A stretch of DNA of 64,000 nt from Cellulomonas sp. JZ18 (GTDB taxonomy: Bacteria; Actinomycetota; Actinomycetes; Actinomycetales; Cellulomonadaceae). The notes beneath the pieces were generated by a model. The model was given only the letters and a program-made list of their open reading frames with translations. It was not told the DNA's origin and did not search any database. Every line of letters starts with the position of its first letter. The first letter of the stretch is position 1. The DNA is taken from NCBI RefSeq assembly GCF_009720485.1, contig NZ_CP045245.1:868001-932000 (forward strand). The letters are read 5' to 3'. Positions 1 to 7,848 of the stretch are shown one piece after another. The position numbers and the translations under genes were made by a program.

Positions 1-1892
1 ACCGTCGCGTCGGCCGACGCCGCGTCGACGGTGCCGAGCAGGCGGCCCGTGTCCAGCTCGACGACCCGCACCGGCTGCCCGCCGGCGCCGCGCAGGTCCG
101 TCATGCGGCTCGCCGGCTCGGCGTGCGTCCAGTACCAGCCCGACGGGCGGCGACGCAGGATGCCGCGCTCGGTGAGCTCGGTGAGCAGCTCGCCGGCGCG
201 CGGGCCGAACAGGTCCAGCTCGTCGGCGCGCAGCGGCTGCTCCGCCGCCGCGGCGCACAGGTGCGGCGCGAGCACGTACGGGTTCTGCGGGTCGAAGACC
301 GTCGCCTCGACGGGGGCGTCGAGCGCCGCCTCCGGGTGGTGCACGAGGTAGGTGTCCAGCGGGTCCTCCCGGGCCACGAGCACCACCAGGCCCTCGGCGC
401 CGGCCCGTCCCGCACGCCCGGCCTGCTGCCACAGGGACACCCGGGTGCCGGGCCAGCCGGCGATGAGAACCGCGTCGAGGCCCGAGATGTCCACGCCCAG
501 CTCGAGCGCGTTCGTCGTGGCGAGCGCCCGCAGGTGACCGGACCGGATCGCCTGCTCGAGCGCCCGGCGCTCCTCCGGCAGGTAGCCCCCGCGGTAGGAG
601 GAGACCAGCGACGGCAGGGTCGGGTCGACCTCCGCGAGGTGGGCGCGCGTCGTCGTCGCGACCGACTCGGCGCCGCGCCGCGACCGGGTGAAGGCCAGCG
701 TGCGCGCCCCGGCGGTGACCAGGTCGGCGAGCAGCTCGGCCACCTCGGCCGTCGCCGTGCGGCGCGGGCGGTCCTGCGGCACCGCGACGAGCCGCTCGCC
801 CGTGCCCAGAGGTCCTCCGCCGTCCGGCGGGCGCGGTCCGGCCGTCCCGGTCGCCGCCTGCTCCGGCCGGTCGACGCCCGGGCCCGTAACCGCCGGGTCC
901 CCGCTGTCCGGACCGGCGCCCGGACCGGTCTCGCCGTCCCCGTCCCGGTCCTCCCTGGGGACGTCCGTCGCGGGCACGGTGAGGACCGTCGCCCAGGGGT
1001 CGTCCTCCGGCAGGAGCGACGCCCACGGGCCGTCGCCACCGGGCAGCTCCGGGGGCTGCCACAGGACGACGGTCTTGCGCCCGGCCGGCGAGGCGTCGGC
1101 CGTCACGGCGTGCACCTCGGCGGGGTCGACGCCGATGAGCCGGGCCGCGCTCGCGGCCGGGTCCGCCGTCGTCGCCGACGCGAGCACCACGACGGGCGAC
1201 GCGCCGTACGCGGCCGCCAGCCGTCGCAGCCGGCGCAGCACCAGGCCGACGTGCGCGCCGAAGACGCCGCGGAACGCGTGGCACTCGTCCACGACCACGT
1301 ACGCCAGCGACGACAGCACACGCGACCAGGTCCGGTGCTGCGGCAGGAGCGCGAAGTGCAGGAAGTCGGGATTCGTCAGGACGACGTCGGCGTGCTCGCG
1401 CACCCACCGGCGCTCGTCGCGCCCGGTGTCGCCGTCGCACGTGGCCACGCGTACGTCCCGCGTCCCCGCCGCGTCGAGCAGCCGCACGAGCCCGGCGAGC
1501 TGGTCCGCGGCCAGCGCCTTCGTCGGGCTCAGGTAGAGCACCGTCGGGCGGCGACGGGCCGACTCGATCCGGCCCGGGTCCAGCACGGCGTCGGCAGCAC
1601 CGGTGCGCACGGCCGAGAGGGCGGGGAGCCAGAAGGCGAGGGACTTGCCGGAGCCGGTCGACGTCGCGAGCACCGTGTGGTGCCCGGCGCGCACCGCCTC
1701 GGCCGCCTCGACCTGGTGCTCCCACGGCCGGTCCACGCCGAGGGCGCGGTAGCCGCGCACGAGGTCGCGGTCCGCCCAGCCGGGCCAGTCCGCCCGGCGC
1801 CCCTCGCGGGGCGGCAGGTCCCGCACGTGGGTCGCCCGGTCCGCCCGCCGACCTGCGGCGAGCAGCACGTCGAGCAGCTCGCCGGGACCCAC
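1..1892 (-). CDS. SF2 DEAD/DEAH-box DNA helicase, Lhr/YprA-like (C-terminus cut by window edge)
   Basis: The first 630 codons of a superfamily 2 helicase; the C-terminus lies beyond base 1. The start is a GTG at 1892 with GGGAGG eight bases upstream, and the frame stays open to the edge. Helicase motifs appear in order: Walker A ATSTGSGKS (residues 76-84), PTKALAADQ (about 122), DECH (202-205), SAT (about 236), ALATTNALELGVDISG (about 455) and QQAGRAGR (about 488). A Pro/Gly/Asp-rich insert of roughly 75 residues separates the two RecA lobes (about 270-345). The order and spacing match the YprA/MrfA branch, where proteins of about 750-800 residues end in a DUF1998 zinc-binding region; MrfA takes part in mitomycin damage repair in Bacillus. 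Membership of that branch is inferred because its diagnostic C-terminus is missing. It is transcribed divergently from pxpA. Confidence 0.88.
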   Translation of the reverse strand, partial: MGPGELLDVLLAAGRRADRATHVRDLPPREGRRADWPGWADRDLVRGYRALGVDRPWEHQVEAAEAVRAGHHTVLATSTGSGKSLAFWLPALSAVRTGAADAVLDPGRIESARRRPTVLYLSPTKALAADQLAGLVRLLDAAGTRDVRVATCDGDTGRDERRWVREHADVVLTNPDFLHFALLPQHRTWSRVLSSLAYVVVDECHAFRGVFGAHVGLVLRRLRRLAAAYGASPVVVLASATTADPAASAARLIGVDPAEVHAVTADASPAGRKTVVLWQPPELPGGDGPWASLLPEDDPWATVLTVPATDVPREDRDGDGETGPGAGPDSGDPAVTGPGVDRPEQAATGTAGPRPPDGGGPLGTGERLVAVPQDRPRRTATAEVAELLADLVTAGARTLAFTRSRRGAESVATTTRAHLAEVDPTLPSLVSSYRGGYLPEERRALEQAIRSGHLRALATTNALELGVDISGLDAVLIAGWPGTRVSLWQQAGRAGRAGAEGLVVLVAREDPLDTYLVHHPEAALDAPVEATVFDPQNPYVLAPHLCAAAAEQPLRADELDLFGPRAGELLTELTERGILRRRPSGWYWTHAEPASRMTDLRGAGGQPVRVVELDTGRLLGTVDAASADAT

Positions 1893-2020
1893 GTCCCCAT
1901 CCTCCCACCCACGTGCGCCGTGCTCCGGTGGCCGCGTCCCGGGGGTGAGGGGTGCGACGGGTGCCGGCGGCGGGCGCCGGGACGAGCGCGGGCGCCGACC
2001 GGCGGGTGCAGGATCGTGGC

Positions 2021-2803
2021 GTGAGCGTGATCGACCTCAACGCGGACCTCGGCGAGGGCGACGGCCCGTGGCGGCTCGAGCCGCCGTGCGACGACGCCCT
2101 GCTCGACCTCGTCTCCAGCGCGAACGTGGCGACCGGGTACCACGGCGGCGACGCCGTGACGATGGCGCGCACGTGCGCGGCGGCGGTCGCCCGCGGCGTG
2201 GCGGTCGGCGCCCACCCGTCCTACGACGACCGGGAGGGCTTCGGCCGCCGCCGCCTCGACGTCCCGCCGGACGTGCTGCGCGCGCAGCTCGTGCACCAGG
2301 TCGGCGGGCTCGTCGCGGTGGCCCGGTCCGTCGGTGCCCGCGTGACGCACGTGAAGCCGCACGGCGCCCTCTACAACGCCGTGGTCCACGACGAGGAACA
2401 TGCGCGCGCGGTCGTCGAGGCGGTCGCGGCCGTCGACCCCGCGCTCGTGCTGCTCGGGCTGCCGGGGTCGCAGGTGCTGCGCCTCGCGGCCGACGCCGGT
2501 CTGCCCACGGCGACCGAGGCGTTCGTCGACCGCGGGTACGCCGCGGACGGCACGCTCGTGGCGCGCGGTCTGCCGGGTGCGCTCGTCACGGACCCCGGGG
2601 AGGCGGCCGAACGCGCCGTGCGGATGGCGACCGAGGGCACGGTCGTCGCGGTCGACGGCCGCACCGTGCCCGTGCCGGCGGACTCGCTGTGCCTGCACTC
2701 GGACACCCCGGGCGCCGTGCCGATCGCCCGTGCCGTGCGTGCCGCGCTCGCGGCCGCCGGTGTCGAGGTGCGCCCGTTCGTGCCGGCGTCGGCGGCGGCG
2801 TGA
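2021..2803 (+). CDS. pxpA: 5-oxoprolinase subunit A (LamB/YcsF family)
   Basis: PxpA works with PxpB and PxpC in the ATP-dependent opening of 5-oxo-L-proline (pyroglutamate) to L-glutamate, in the cytoplasm. The 260-residue product has the family N-terminus DLNADLGEG at residues 5-13, then the conserved blocks NVATGYHGGD, GVAVGAHPSYDDREGFGRR and HVKPHGALYN; the His, Asp and Glu residues there form the presumed active site. Length matches the family (about 245-260). I chose GTG 2021 because AGGA lies seven bases upstream and the DLNADLGEG block follows at once; earlier in-frame starts would add non-conserved sequence. The stop overlaps the start of the next gene by four bases (GTGA), so the pair is probably translationally coupled. 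Confidence 0.93.
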   Translation: MSVIDLNADLGEGDGPWRLEPPCDDALLDLVSSANVATGYHGGDAVTMARTCAAAVARGVAVGAHPSYDDREGFGRRRLDVPPDVLRAQLVHQVGGLVAVARSVGARVTHVKPHGALYNAVVHDEEHARAVVEAVAAVDPALVLLGLPGSQVLRLAADAGLPTATEAFVDRGYAADGTLVARGLPGALVTDPGEAAERAVRMATEGTVVAVDGRTVPVPADSLCLHSDTPGAVPIARAVRAALAAAGVEVRPFVPASAAA

Positions 2804-4542
2804 CCGGCAGCGCCACGGCGGGCAGCGCGACGGCGGGCGGCGCCCGCCTGCTGCCCTACGGCGACGACGCCGTGCTCGTCGAGCTCGACGAGCCCGGTGC
2901 CGTCCGGGCCGTCGACGCCGCGCTGCGAGTGGCACGTCCGCCCGACGTGGTGGACGTCGTGCCGGCCGCCCGGACGGTCCTGGTGCGCGGTACCGCGCGC
3001 ACCCGGTCGCGCTGGGCGGCGCAGGTGCGCGAGAGGGTCCTCGCGGCGGTCGGGGACGCCGGTGAGGGTGGCCTCCCCGCGCCCGTCCGCACCGTCGAGG
3101 TGCCCGTCGTGTACGACGGCGAGGACCTGGCGGAGGTGGCCGCACTCACGCGGCGGTCGGTCGAGGAGGTGGTCGCCCGCCACCTCGCGGGCGGGCCCGA
3201 CGGGTACCGGGTGGCGTTCGGCGGCTTCATGCCGGGCTTCGCGTACGTCGTCGGGCTGGACCCCGTCCTGCACGTGCCGCGCCACGCGTCCCCGCGCACG
3301 CGCGTGCCGGCGGGCGCGGTGGCGGTGGCGGGCGAGTACACGGCGGTCTACCCCGCGGCCACGCCCGGTGGCTGGCGGCTGCTCGGCACGACGACCGTGC
3401 GCATGTTCGACCCCGACCGCGGACGCGACGGTGCCGCCCTGCTCACGCCCGGCGACGCGGTCCGCTTCGTGCGCGCCGCCCCGTCGCCCGTCCTCGCCGC
3501 CCGTGCCGGGGCCCCCGACCCGCTCCCGGCAGCGGCCGCCGACCCGGCCCCGCCCGCGGCACCGGCGCCCGCGGCCGTCGGTGCGGGCCACCAGCCGGCC
3601 CCCGTCGCCTCGCCCGCACGGGACGAGGCGCCGCACCGCGCCCTGACCGTGCTCAGCCCGGGGCCGCTCACGCTCGTGCAGGACGCCGGCCGTGCCGGCC
3701 TGGCGGACGTCGGCGTCCCTCGCAGCGGGGCCGCCGACCCGGACGCCGCCCGCCTCGCGAACCGGCTCGTGGGCAACGCGCCGGACGCCCCGCTGCTCGA
3801 GGTGGTGCTCGGCGGGCTCGTGCTGGCCTTCGGCGCCACGACCGCGGTCGCGCTCACCGGCGCCCGCGCGCCGGCGCGGCTCGACGGCGCCCCGGTCAGG
3901 CACAGGACGGCGGTCCGGGTGCCCGCCGGCGCCACGCTCGTGCTCGACGGACCGGCGCAGGGGCTGCGCACGTGGGTCGCGGTGCGCGGCGGCGTGGACG
4001 TGCCGCCGGTGCTCGGCTCGTGCGCGCACGACCAGCTCTCGGGTCTGGGGTCCGCTCCGCTGCGCCCCGGGGACGTGCTCGCGTACGGCACCGCCTTCGA
4101 CGGGCTTCCCGAGCCCGTCGACGAACCCGACGACGCGCACGGCGGCGTCGCCGCGGACGCAGCCGGGCCGGCGGGCGCACCCTCCGTCGTCGAGCTGCCG
4201 GCGGTCGACGGCCCCCGGCTCGGTCGGCTCGACGAGCCCGGGCGGTCCGCGCTGTGGCGGACCGTGTGGACGGTCACGCCCGCGAGCAACCGGGTCGCGG
4301 TGCGCCTCGACGGTCCGCCGCTCACGCGCGGCGACGCGACCGAGCTCGCCTCCGAGGGGGTGGTCGCCGGTGCGGTGCAGGTGCCCCACGACGGACGTCC
4401 CGTGCTGTTCGGCCCGGACCACCCGGTGACGGGCGGTTACCCGGTCGTCGCCGTGCTGACCCGCGAGGGACGCGCCCGTGCCGCCCAGGTGCGGCCGGGC
4501 GACCACGTCCGGCTCGTGCGAGTGCCGTCACCGGCGGTCTGA
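2800..4542 (+). CDS. pxpBC: Fused 5-oxoprolinase subunits B and C (PxpB-PxpC)
   Basis: One 580-residue polypeptide carries both remaining 5-oxoprolinase subunits. Residues 15-230 are PxpB/KipI-like (cyclophilin fold), with the signature GGFMPGFAYVVGLDP near residue 142 followed by the SPRTRVPAGAVAVAG block. A linker of about 50 Ala/Pro-rich residues follows. Residues 283-578 are PxpC/KipA-like, with SPGPLTLVQDAGRAGLADVG at the start and GPDHPVTGGYPVVAVL near the end. In Escherichia coli and Bacillus these are two genes, and fusions are known in several bacteria. The GTG at 2800 overlaps the pxpA stop, so all three activities come from a two-gene operon. Sequence similarity to urea amidolyase C-terminal domains is expected, but there is no biotin carboxylase part here, so a urea or allophanate role is unlikely. 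Confidence 0.92.
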   Translation: MTGSATAGSATAGGARLLPYGDDAVLVELDEPGAVRAVDAALRVARPPDVVDVVPAARTVLVRGTARTRSRWAAQVRERVLAAVGDAGEGGLPAPVRTVEVPVVYDGEDLAEVAALTRRSVEEVVARHLAGGPDGYRVAFGGFMPGFAYVVGLDPVLHVPRHASPRTRVPAGAVAVAGEYTAVYPAATPGGWRLLGTTTVRMFDPDRGRDGAALLTPGDAVRFVRAAPSPVLAARAGAPDPLPAAAADPAPPAAPAPAAVGAGHQPAPVASPARDEAPHRALTVLSPGPLTLVQDAGRAGLADVGVPRSGAADPDAARLANRLVGNAPDAPLLEVVLGGLVLAFGATTAVALTGARAPARLDGAPVRHRTAVRVPAGATLVLDGPAQGLRTWVAVRGGVDVPPVLGSCAHDQLSGLGSAPLRPGDVLAYGTAFDGLPEPVDEPDDAHGGVAADAAGPAGAPSVVELPAVDGPRLGRLDEPGRSALWRTVWTVTPASNRVAVRLDGPPLTRGDATELASEGVVAGAVQVPHDGRPVLFGPDHPVTGGYPVVAVLTREGRARAAQVRPGDHVRLVRVPSPAV

Positions 4543-4573
4543 GCGCCACGCGTCGCCCGCGGCAGCGCCGGCC

Positions 4574-4939
4574 TCACGTCGTCCGCCTCGGCGTCGGCCC
4601 CGCGTCCTCGGCGTCAGCCCCGCCCGGCGTCACCCGCGGCCGCGTCCCCCCGCCGGTGGGGGCGGGTGCGAGCGCGCGCTCCTCGTCGTCCTCGGCCGGT
4701 GCCAGCGCGCGCACGACGAACGCCCCGACCACGAGCCCCGCGCCGACGAGCCGCGCGATCTGCGGCACCCAGGTGAGCGCGGCCGAGACCGCGTAGTGCG
4801 ACCACGCCTCGGCGGGCGACTGCGCGTTGCCGAGCATCTCCTGCATCAGGAGGGACAGGGCGACCTCGACGACGAGCGACGCGACCAGGAGGACCACGCC
4901 GGCGACGACCAGCGTGCGGGGGGACAGGCGTGGTGGCAC
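4574..4939 (-). CDS. Small two-helix membrane protein, unknown function
   Basis: A 121-residue protein I do not recognise. It has a hydrophobic segment at residues 10-32 (TLVVAGVVLLVASLVVEVAL), an amphipathic stretch, a second membrane segment at about 61-82 (RLVGAGLVVGAFVVRAL), and a charged, Pro/Gly-rich C-terminal tail of about 38 residues that would be cytoplasmic if both termini face inward. The ATG at 4939 opens the hydrophobic region closely, as is usual for such proteins. It converges with pxpBC, whose stop is 31 bases away. Nothing around it suggests a role. The reading frame is credible because of its length, the two clean membrane segments and GC-rich third positions. Confidence 0.6.
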   Translation of the reverse strand: MPPRLSPRTLVVAGVVLLVASLVVEVALSLLMQEMLGNAQSPAEAWSHYAVSAALTWVPQIARLVGAGLVVGAFVVRALAPAEDDEERALAPAPTGGGTRPRVTPGGADAEDAGPTPRRTT

Positions 4940-5083
4940 GGCGACTCCCTCGGTCCGGACCGACTCCGCCGTCGGCTGCCGCAGAGCCTACGCGCCGGGC
5001 CCCTCCCGGGGGCCGGATCGCGGCGCCTGCCCCGCGCGTGGGGGACGAACGTCCCGGAGGAGAGGGGCGGACGACCCGGGAAC

Positions 5084-5134
5084 CTGGCACATGTGGGCAC
5101 CGCCCGCGCGTCGCGCCACCACATGTTGTGGTGG
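5084..5134 (+). promoter_or_regulatory. Probable NrdR operator pair upstream of nrdDG
   Basis: Two related sites lie 32 bp apart in the leader of nrdD. The first is centred on CACATGTG (5088-5095). The second contains CACATG at 5120 within a perfect inverted repeat, CCACCACA TGT TGTGGTGG (5116-5134). NrdR, the general repressor of ribonucleotide reductase genes, binds paired 16-bp boxes spaced about three helical turns apart, which matches this geometry. The actual bases differ from the AT-rich enterobacterial consensus, so the assignment rests on spacing, symmetry and target gene. The second site ends 46 bp before the nrdD start. Confidence 0.55.
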
Positions 5135-5180
5135 TGACGCTCGACTGGTGCTCCCGTCCCCGACGTCCCGAGGAGCTGCC

Positions 5181-7022
5181 ATGCCCCGCCCCGACCAGCC
5201 CGCCCACGCCCACGCCCACCCCGTCGTGGAGGTGGGCTCGTCCGTCGACGAGTACCTCGACCGCAGCGACTGGCGCGTCAACGCGAACGCGAACCAGGGC
5301 TACTCGCTGGGCGGTCTCATCCTCAACACCGCGGGCAAGGTGATCGCGAACTACTGGCTCAGCCACGTCTACCCGCGAGAGGTCGGCCACGCGCACCGCG
5401 AGGGTGACCTGCACGTCCACGACCTCGACATGCTGTCCGGCTACTGCGCCGGCTGGTCGCTGCGCCGGCTGCTGGAGGAGGGGCTCAACGGCGTGCCCGG
5501 CAAGGTCGACGCGCGTCCGCCGAGGCACTTCAGCGCCGCGATCGGGCAGATGGTCAACTTCCTCGGCACGATGCAGAACGAGTGGGCGGGCGCGCAGGCG
5601 TTCAGCGGCTTCGACACCTACCTCGCGCCGTACGTGCGGCTCGACGGCCTCACGTACCGCGAGGTCCGCCAGGGTGTGCAGGAGCTGGTCCACAACCTCA
5701 ACGTGCCGTCGCGGTGGGGCACGCAGACGCCGTTCACGAACCTCACGTTCGACTGGGTCTGCCCGGACGACCTGAAGGACCAGGTGCCGGTCGTGGCGGG
5801 GGAGCCGTGCGACTTCACGTACGGCGACCTGCAGCCCGAGATGGACGTGCTCAACCGCGCGTACATGGAGGTGATGACGGAGGGCGACGCGTCGGGCCGT
5901 GTCTTCACGTTCCCCATCCCCACGTACAACGTCACGCCGGACTTCGACTGGGACTCACCCAACGCGGACCTGCTGTTCACCATGACCGCCAAGTACGGGC
6001 TCCCGTACTTCCAGAACTTCGTCAACTCCGAGATGAAGCCGGGCGACGTCCGCTCGATGTGCTGCCGCCTGCAGCTGGACCTGCGCGAGCTGCTCAAGCG
6101 CGGCAACGGGCTGTTCGGGTCGGGCGAGCAGACCGGCTCCGTCGGCGTCGTCACCGTCAACTGCGCGCGCCTCGGCTTCCGGTTCGCGGGCGACGAGGAC
6201 GGCCTCCACGCCGAGCTCGACCGGCTGCTCGACCTCGCGCGCACGTCGCTGGAGCTCAAGCGCTCGACGATCCAGCGCCTCATCGACGAGGGGCTCTTCC
6301 CGTACACCCGCCGCTACCTGGGCACGCTCGACAGCCACTTCTCGACGATCGGCGTCAACGGCGTCAACGAGATGGTCCGCAACTTCACGCGGGACGCGTA
6401 CGACATCACCGACCCCCGCGGGCACGCGATGGCGCTGCGCCTGCTCGACCGCGTGCGCGCGCGGATGGTCGAGTTCCAGGAGGAGACCGGCCACCTGTAC
6501 AACCTGGAGGCGACACCGGCCGAGGGCACGACGTACCGGTTCGCCAAGGAGGACCGCGCGCGGTTCCCCGGGATCCTGCAGGCCGGCACGGACGACCACC
6601 CGTACTACACGAACTCCTCGCAGCTGCCGGTGGGCTTCACCGACGACCCGTTCGAGGCGCTCGAGCGCCAGGACGAGCTGCAGACGCGGTACACGGGCGG
6701 CACGGTGCTGCACCTGTACATGGCGGAGCGGCTGTCGAGCCCGCAGGCGTGCAAGGAGCTGGTCCGCCGCGCGCTCACCACGTTCCGCCTGCCCTACCTG
6801 ACCGTGACCCCGACGTTCTCGATCTGCCCCCGCCACGGGTACCTCGCGGGGGAGCACCCGCAGTGCCCGACGTGCGCCGAGGACGACGTCGTCACGGTCT
6901 GCGAGGTGTGGACGCGCGTCATGGGCTACCACCGCCCCGTGAGCTCGTTCAACGTGGGCAAGCAGGGCGAGCACGCCGAGCGCGTGCCGTTCCGCGAGCC
7001 GGCCCCCGCGGGGGCACGGTGA
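5181..7022 (+). CDS. nrdD: Anaerobic (class III) ribonucleoside-triphosphate reductase
   Basis: NrdD reduces ribonucleoside triphosphates to deoxynucleotides without oxygen, using a glycyl radical made by NrdG. The 613-residue protein shows the catalytic barrel with conserved blocks such as NANQGYSLGGLILN, HVHDLDMLSGYCAGWS, and MCCRLQLDLRELLKRGNGLF. Near the C-terminus are four cysteines (549, 562, 565, 574) arranged as the zinc site of the family, then VMGYH with the presumed radical glycine at residue 582. I see no N-terminal ATP-cone, so dATP feedback through that domain is not expected; this resembles the shorter NrdD type. The ATG at 5181 has GAGGAG six bases upstream. The gene overlaps nrdG by four bases. 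Oxygen would destroy the radical, so this points to growth under low oxygen. Confidence 0.95.
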   Translation: MPRPDQPAHAHAHPVVEVGSSVDEYLDRSDWRVNANANQGYSLGGLILNTAGKVIANYWLSHVYPREVGHAHREGDLHVHDLDMLSGYCAGWSLRRLLEEGLNGVPGKVDARPPRHFSAAIGQMVNFLGTMQNEWAGAQAFSGFDTYLAPYVRLDGLTYREVRQGVQELVHNLNVPSRWGTQTPFTNLTFDWVCPDDLKDQVPVVAGEPCDFTYGDLQPEMDVLNRAYMEVMTEGDASGRVFTFPIPTYNVTPDFDWDSPNADLLFTMTAKYGLPYFQNFVNSEMKPGDVRSMCCRLQLDLRELLKRGNGLFGSGEQTGSVGVVTVNCARLGFRFAGDEDGLHAELDRLLDLARTSLELKRSTIQRLIDEGLFPYTRRYLGTLDSHFSTIGVNGVNEMVRNFTRDAYDITDPRGHAMALRLLDRVRARMVEFQEETGHLYNLEATPAEGTTYRFAKEDRARFPGILQAGTDDHPYYTNSSQLPVGFTDDPFEALERQDELQTRYTGGTVLHLYMAERLSSPQACKELVRRALTTFRLPYLTVTPTFSICPRHGYLAGEHPQCPTCAEDDVVTVCEVWTRVMGYHRPVSSFNVGKQGEHAERVPFREPAPAGAR

Positions 7023-7756
7023 CCACGGTCCACCCGCTGCCGAGCCGTCCGCCCGTCGCGGGCGCCCCCGGGCCGCAGGCCGACACGCTCGCGATCGCCG
7101 GCCTCACGCGCCTGTCGACGGTCGACTGGCCGGGCCGGCTCGTCGCGACGGTCTTCCTGCAGGGCTGCCCGTGGCGGTGCACGTACTGCCACAACAGCAC
7201 GATCCTCGACCCGCGCACGCCGGGCACGGTCCCGTGGCAGGACGTGCGCGACCTGCTGACGCGCCGCCGGGGCCTGCTCGACGGGGTCGTGCTGTCCGGC
7301 GGGGAGCCGACGCGTCAGGTCGGGGTCGTGGCGGCGGCCCGCGAGGTGCGCGAGGCGGGGTTCGGCGTCGGGCTGCACACGTCGGGCGCGTACCCCGCGC
7401 GCCTGCCGCTGCTGCTGCCGTACGTCGACTGGGTGGGCTTCGACGTCAAGGCGCCGGCCCGCCTGTACCGGGCGGTCACGCGCACGGGCGGGGGCACCAC
7501 GAGCGCCGACCTGGCGTTCGCGTCCCTGCGGGCGGTGCTGGACAGCGGGGTCGACGTGCAGGTGCGCACGACCGTCGACCCGACCGTCCTCACGGCCGAC
7601 GACGTCGCCGAGCTCACCGCCGTCCTCGCGGACCTCGGGGTGCGCGACCACGTGCTGCAGCAGGTGCGGCCCGACGGGACGACGCAGGAGTACCGGGACG
7701 CGCTCGCCGCCGCCCGCGGGTCCTCCGCGGCCCTCGCGGGCGCGGCCCCCGGCTGA
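7019..7756 (+). CDS. nrdG: Anaerobic ribonucleotide reductase activating protein (radical SAM)
   Basis: This radical S-adenosylmethionine enzyme installs the glycyl radical on NrdD. The 245-residue protein has the motif GCPWRCTYCHN, which gives the CX3CX2C cluster ligands C50, C54 and C57, followed by a glycine-rich VLSGGEPTRQ SAM-binding segment. It is somewhat longer than the Escherichia coli enzyme (about 154) and matches the longer activases of actinobacteria. The start is the GTG at 7019 overlapping the nrdD stop (GTGA), which makes coupled translation likely. A strong hairpin follows at 7804-7837. The family also contains pyruvate formate-lyase activases, but the direct pairing with nrdD settles the role. 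Confidence 0.94.
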   Translation: MTTVHPLPSRPPVAGAPGPQADTLAIAGLTRLSTVDWPGRLVATVFLQGCPWRCTYCHNSTILDPRTPGTVPWQDVRDLLTRRRGLLDGVVLSGGEPTRQVGVVAAAREVREAGFGVGLHTSGAYPARLPLLLPYVDWVGFDVKAPARLYRAVTRTGGGTTSADLAFASLRAVLDSGVDVQVRTTVDPTVLTADDVAELTAVLADLGVRDHVLQQVRPDGTTQEYRDALAAARGSSAALAGAAPG

Positions 7757-7803
7757 CGACGGCCTCGGGCACCGACGGGCGCCACCGACCCGCGCCGACG
7801 ACC

Positions 7804-7837
7804 CGAGGGGCGGGTGCGCCCCCGCACCCGCCCCTCG
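7804..7837. terminator. Bidirectional hairpin terminator after nrdG
   Basis: Two perfect 15-base arms (7804-7818 and 7823-7837, CGAGGGGCGGGTGCG and its complement) enclose a four-base loop. It lies between the converging nrdDG and sigma/membrane-partner operons and could serve both strands. There is no clear T-run, as is common in high-GC actinobacteria. Confidence 0.8.
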
Positions 7838-7848
7838 CGGCTCGGCCG

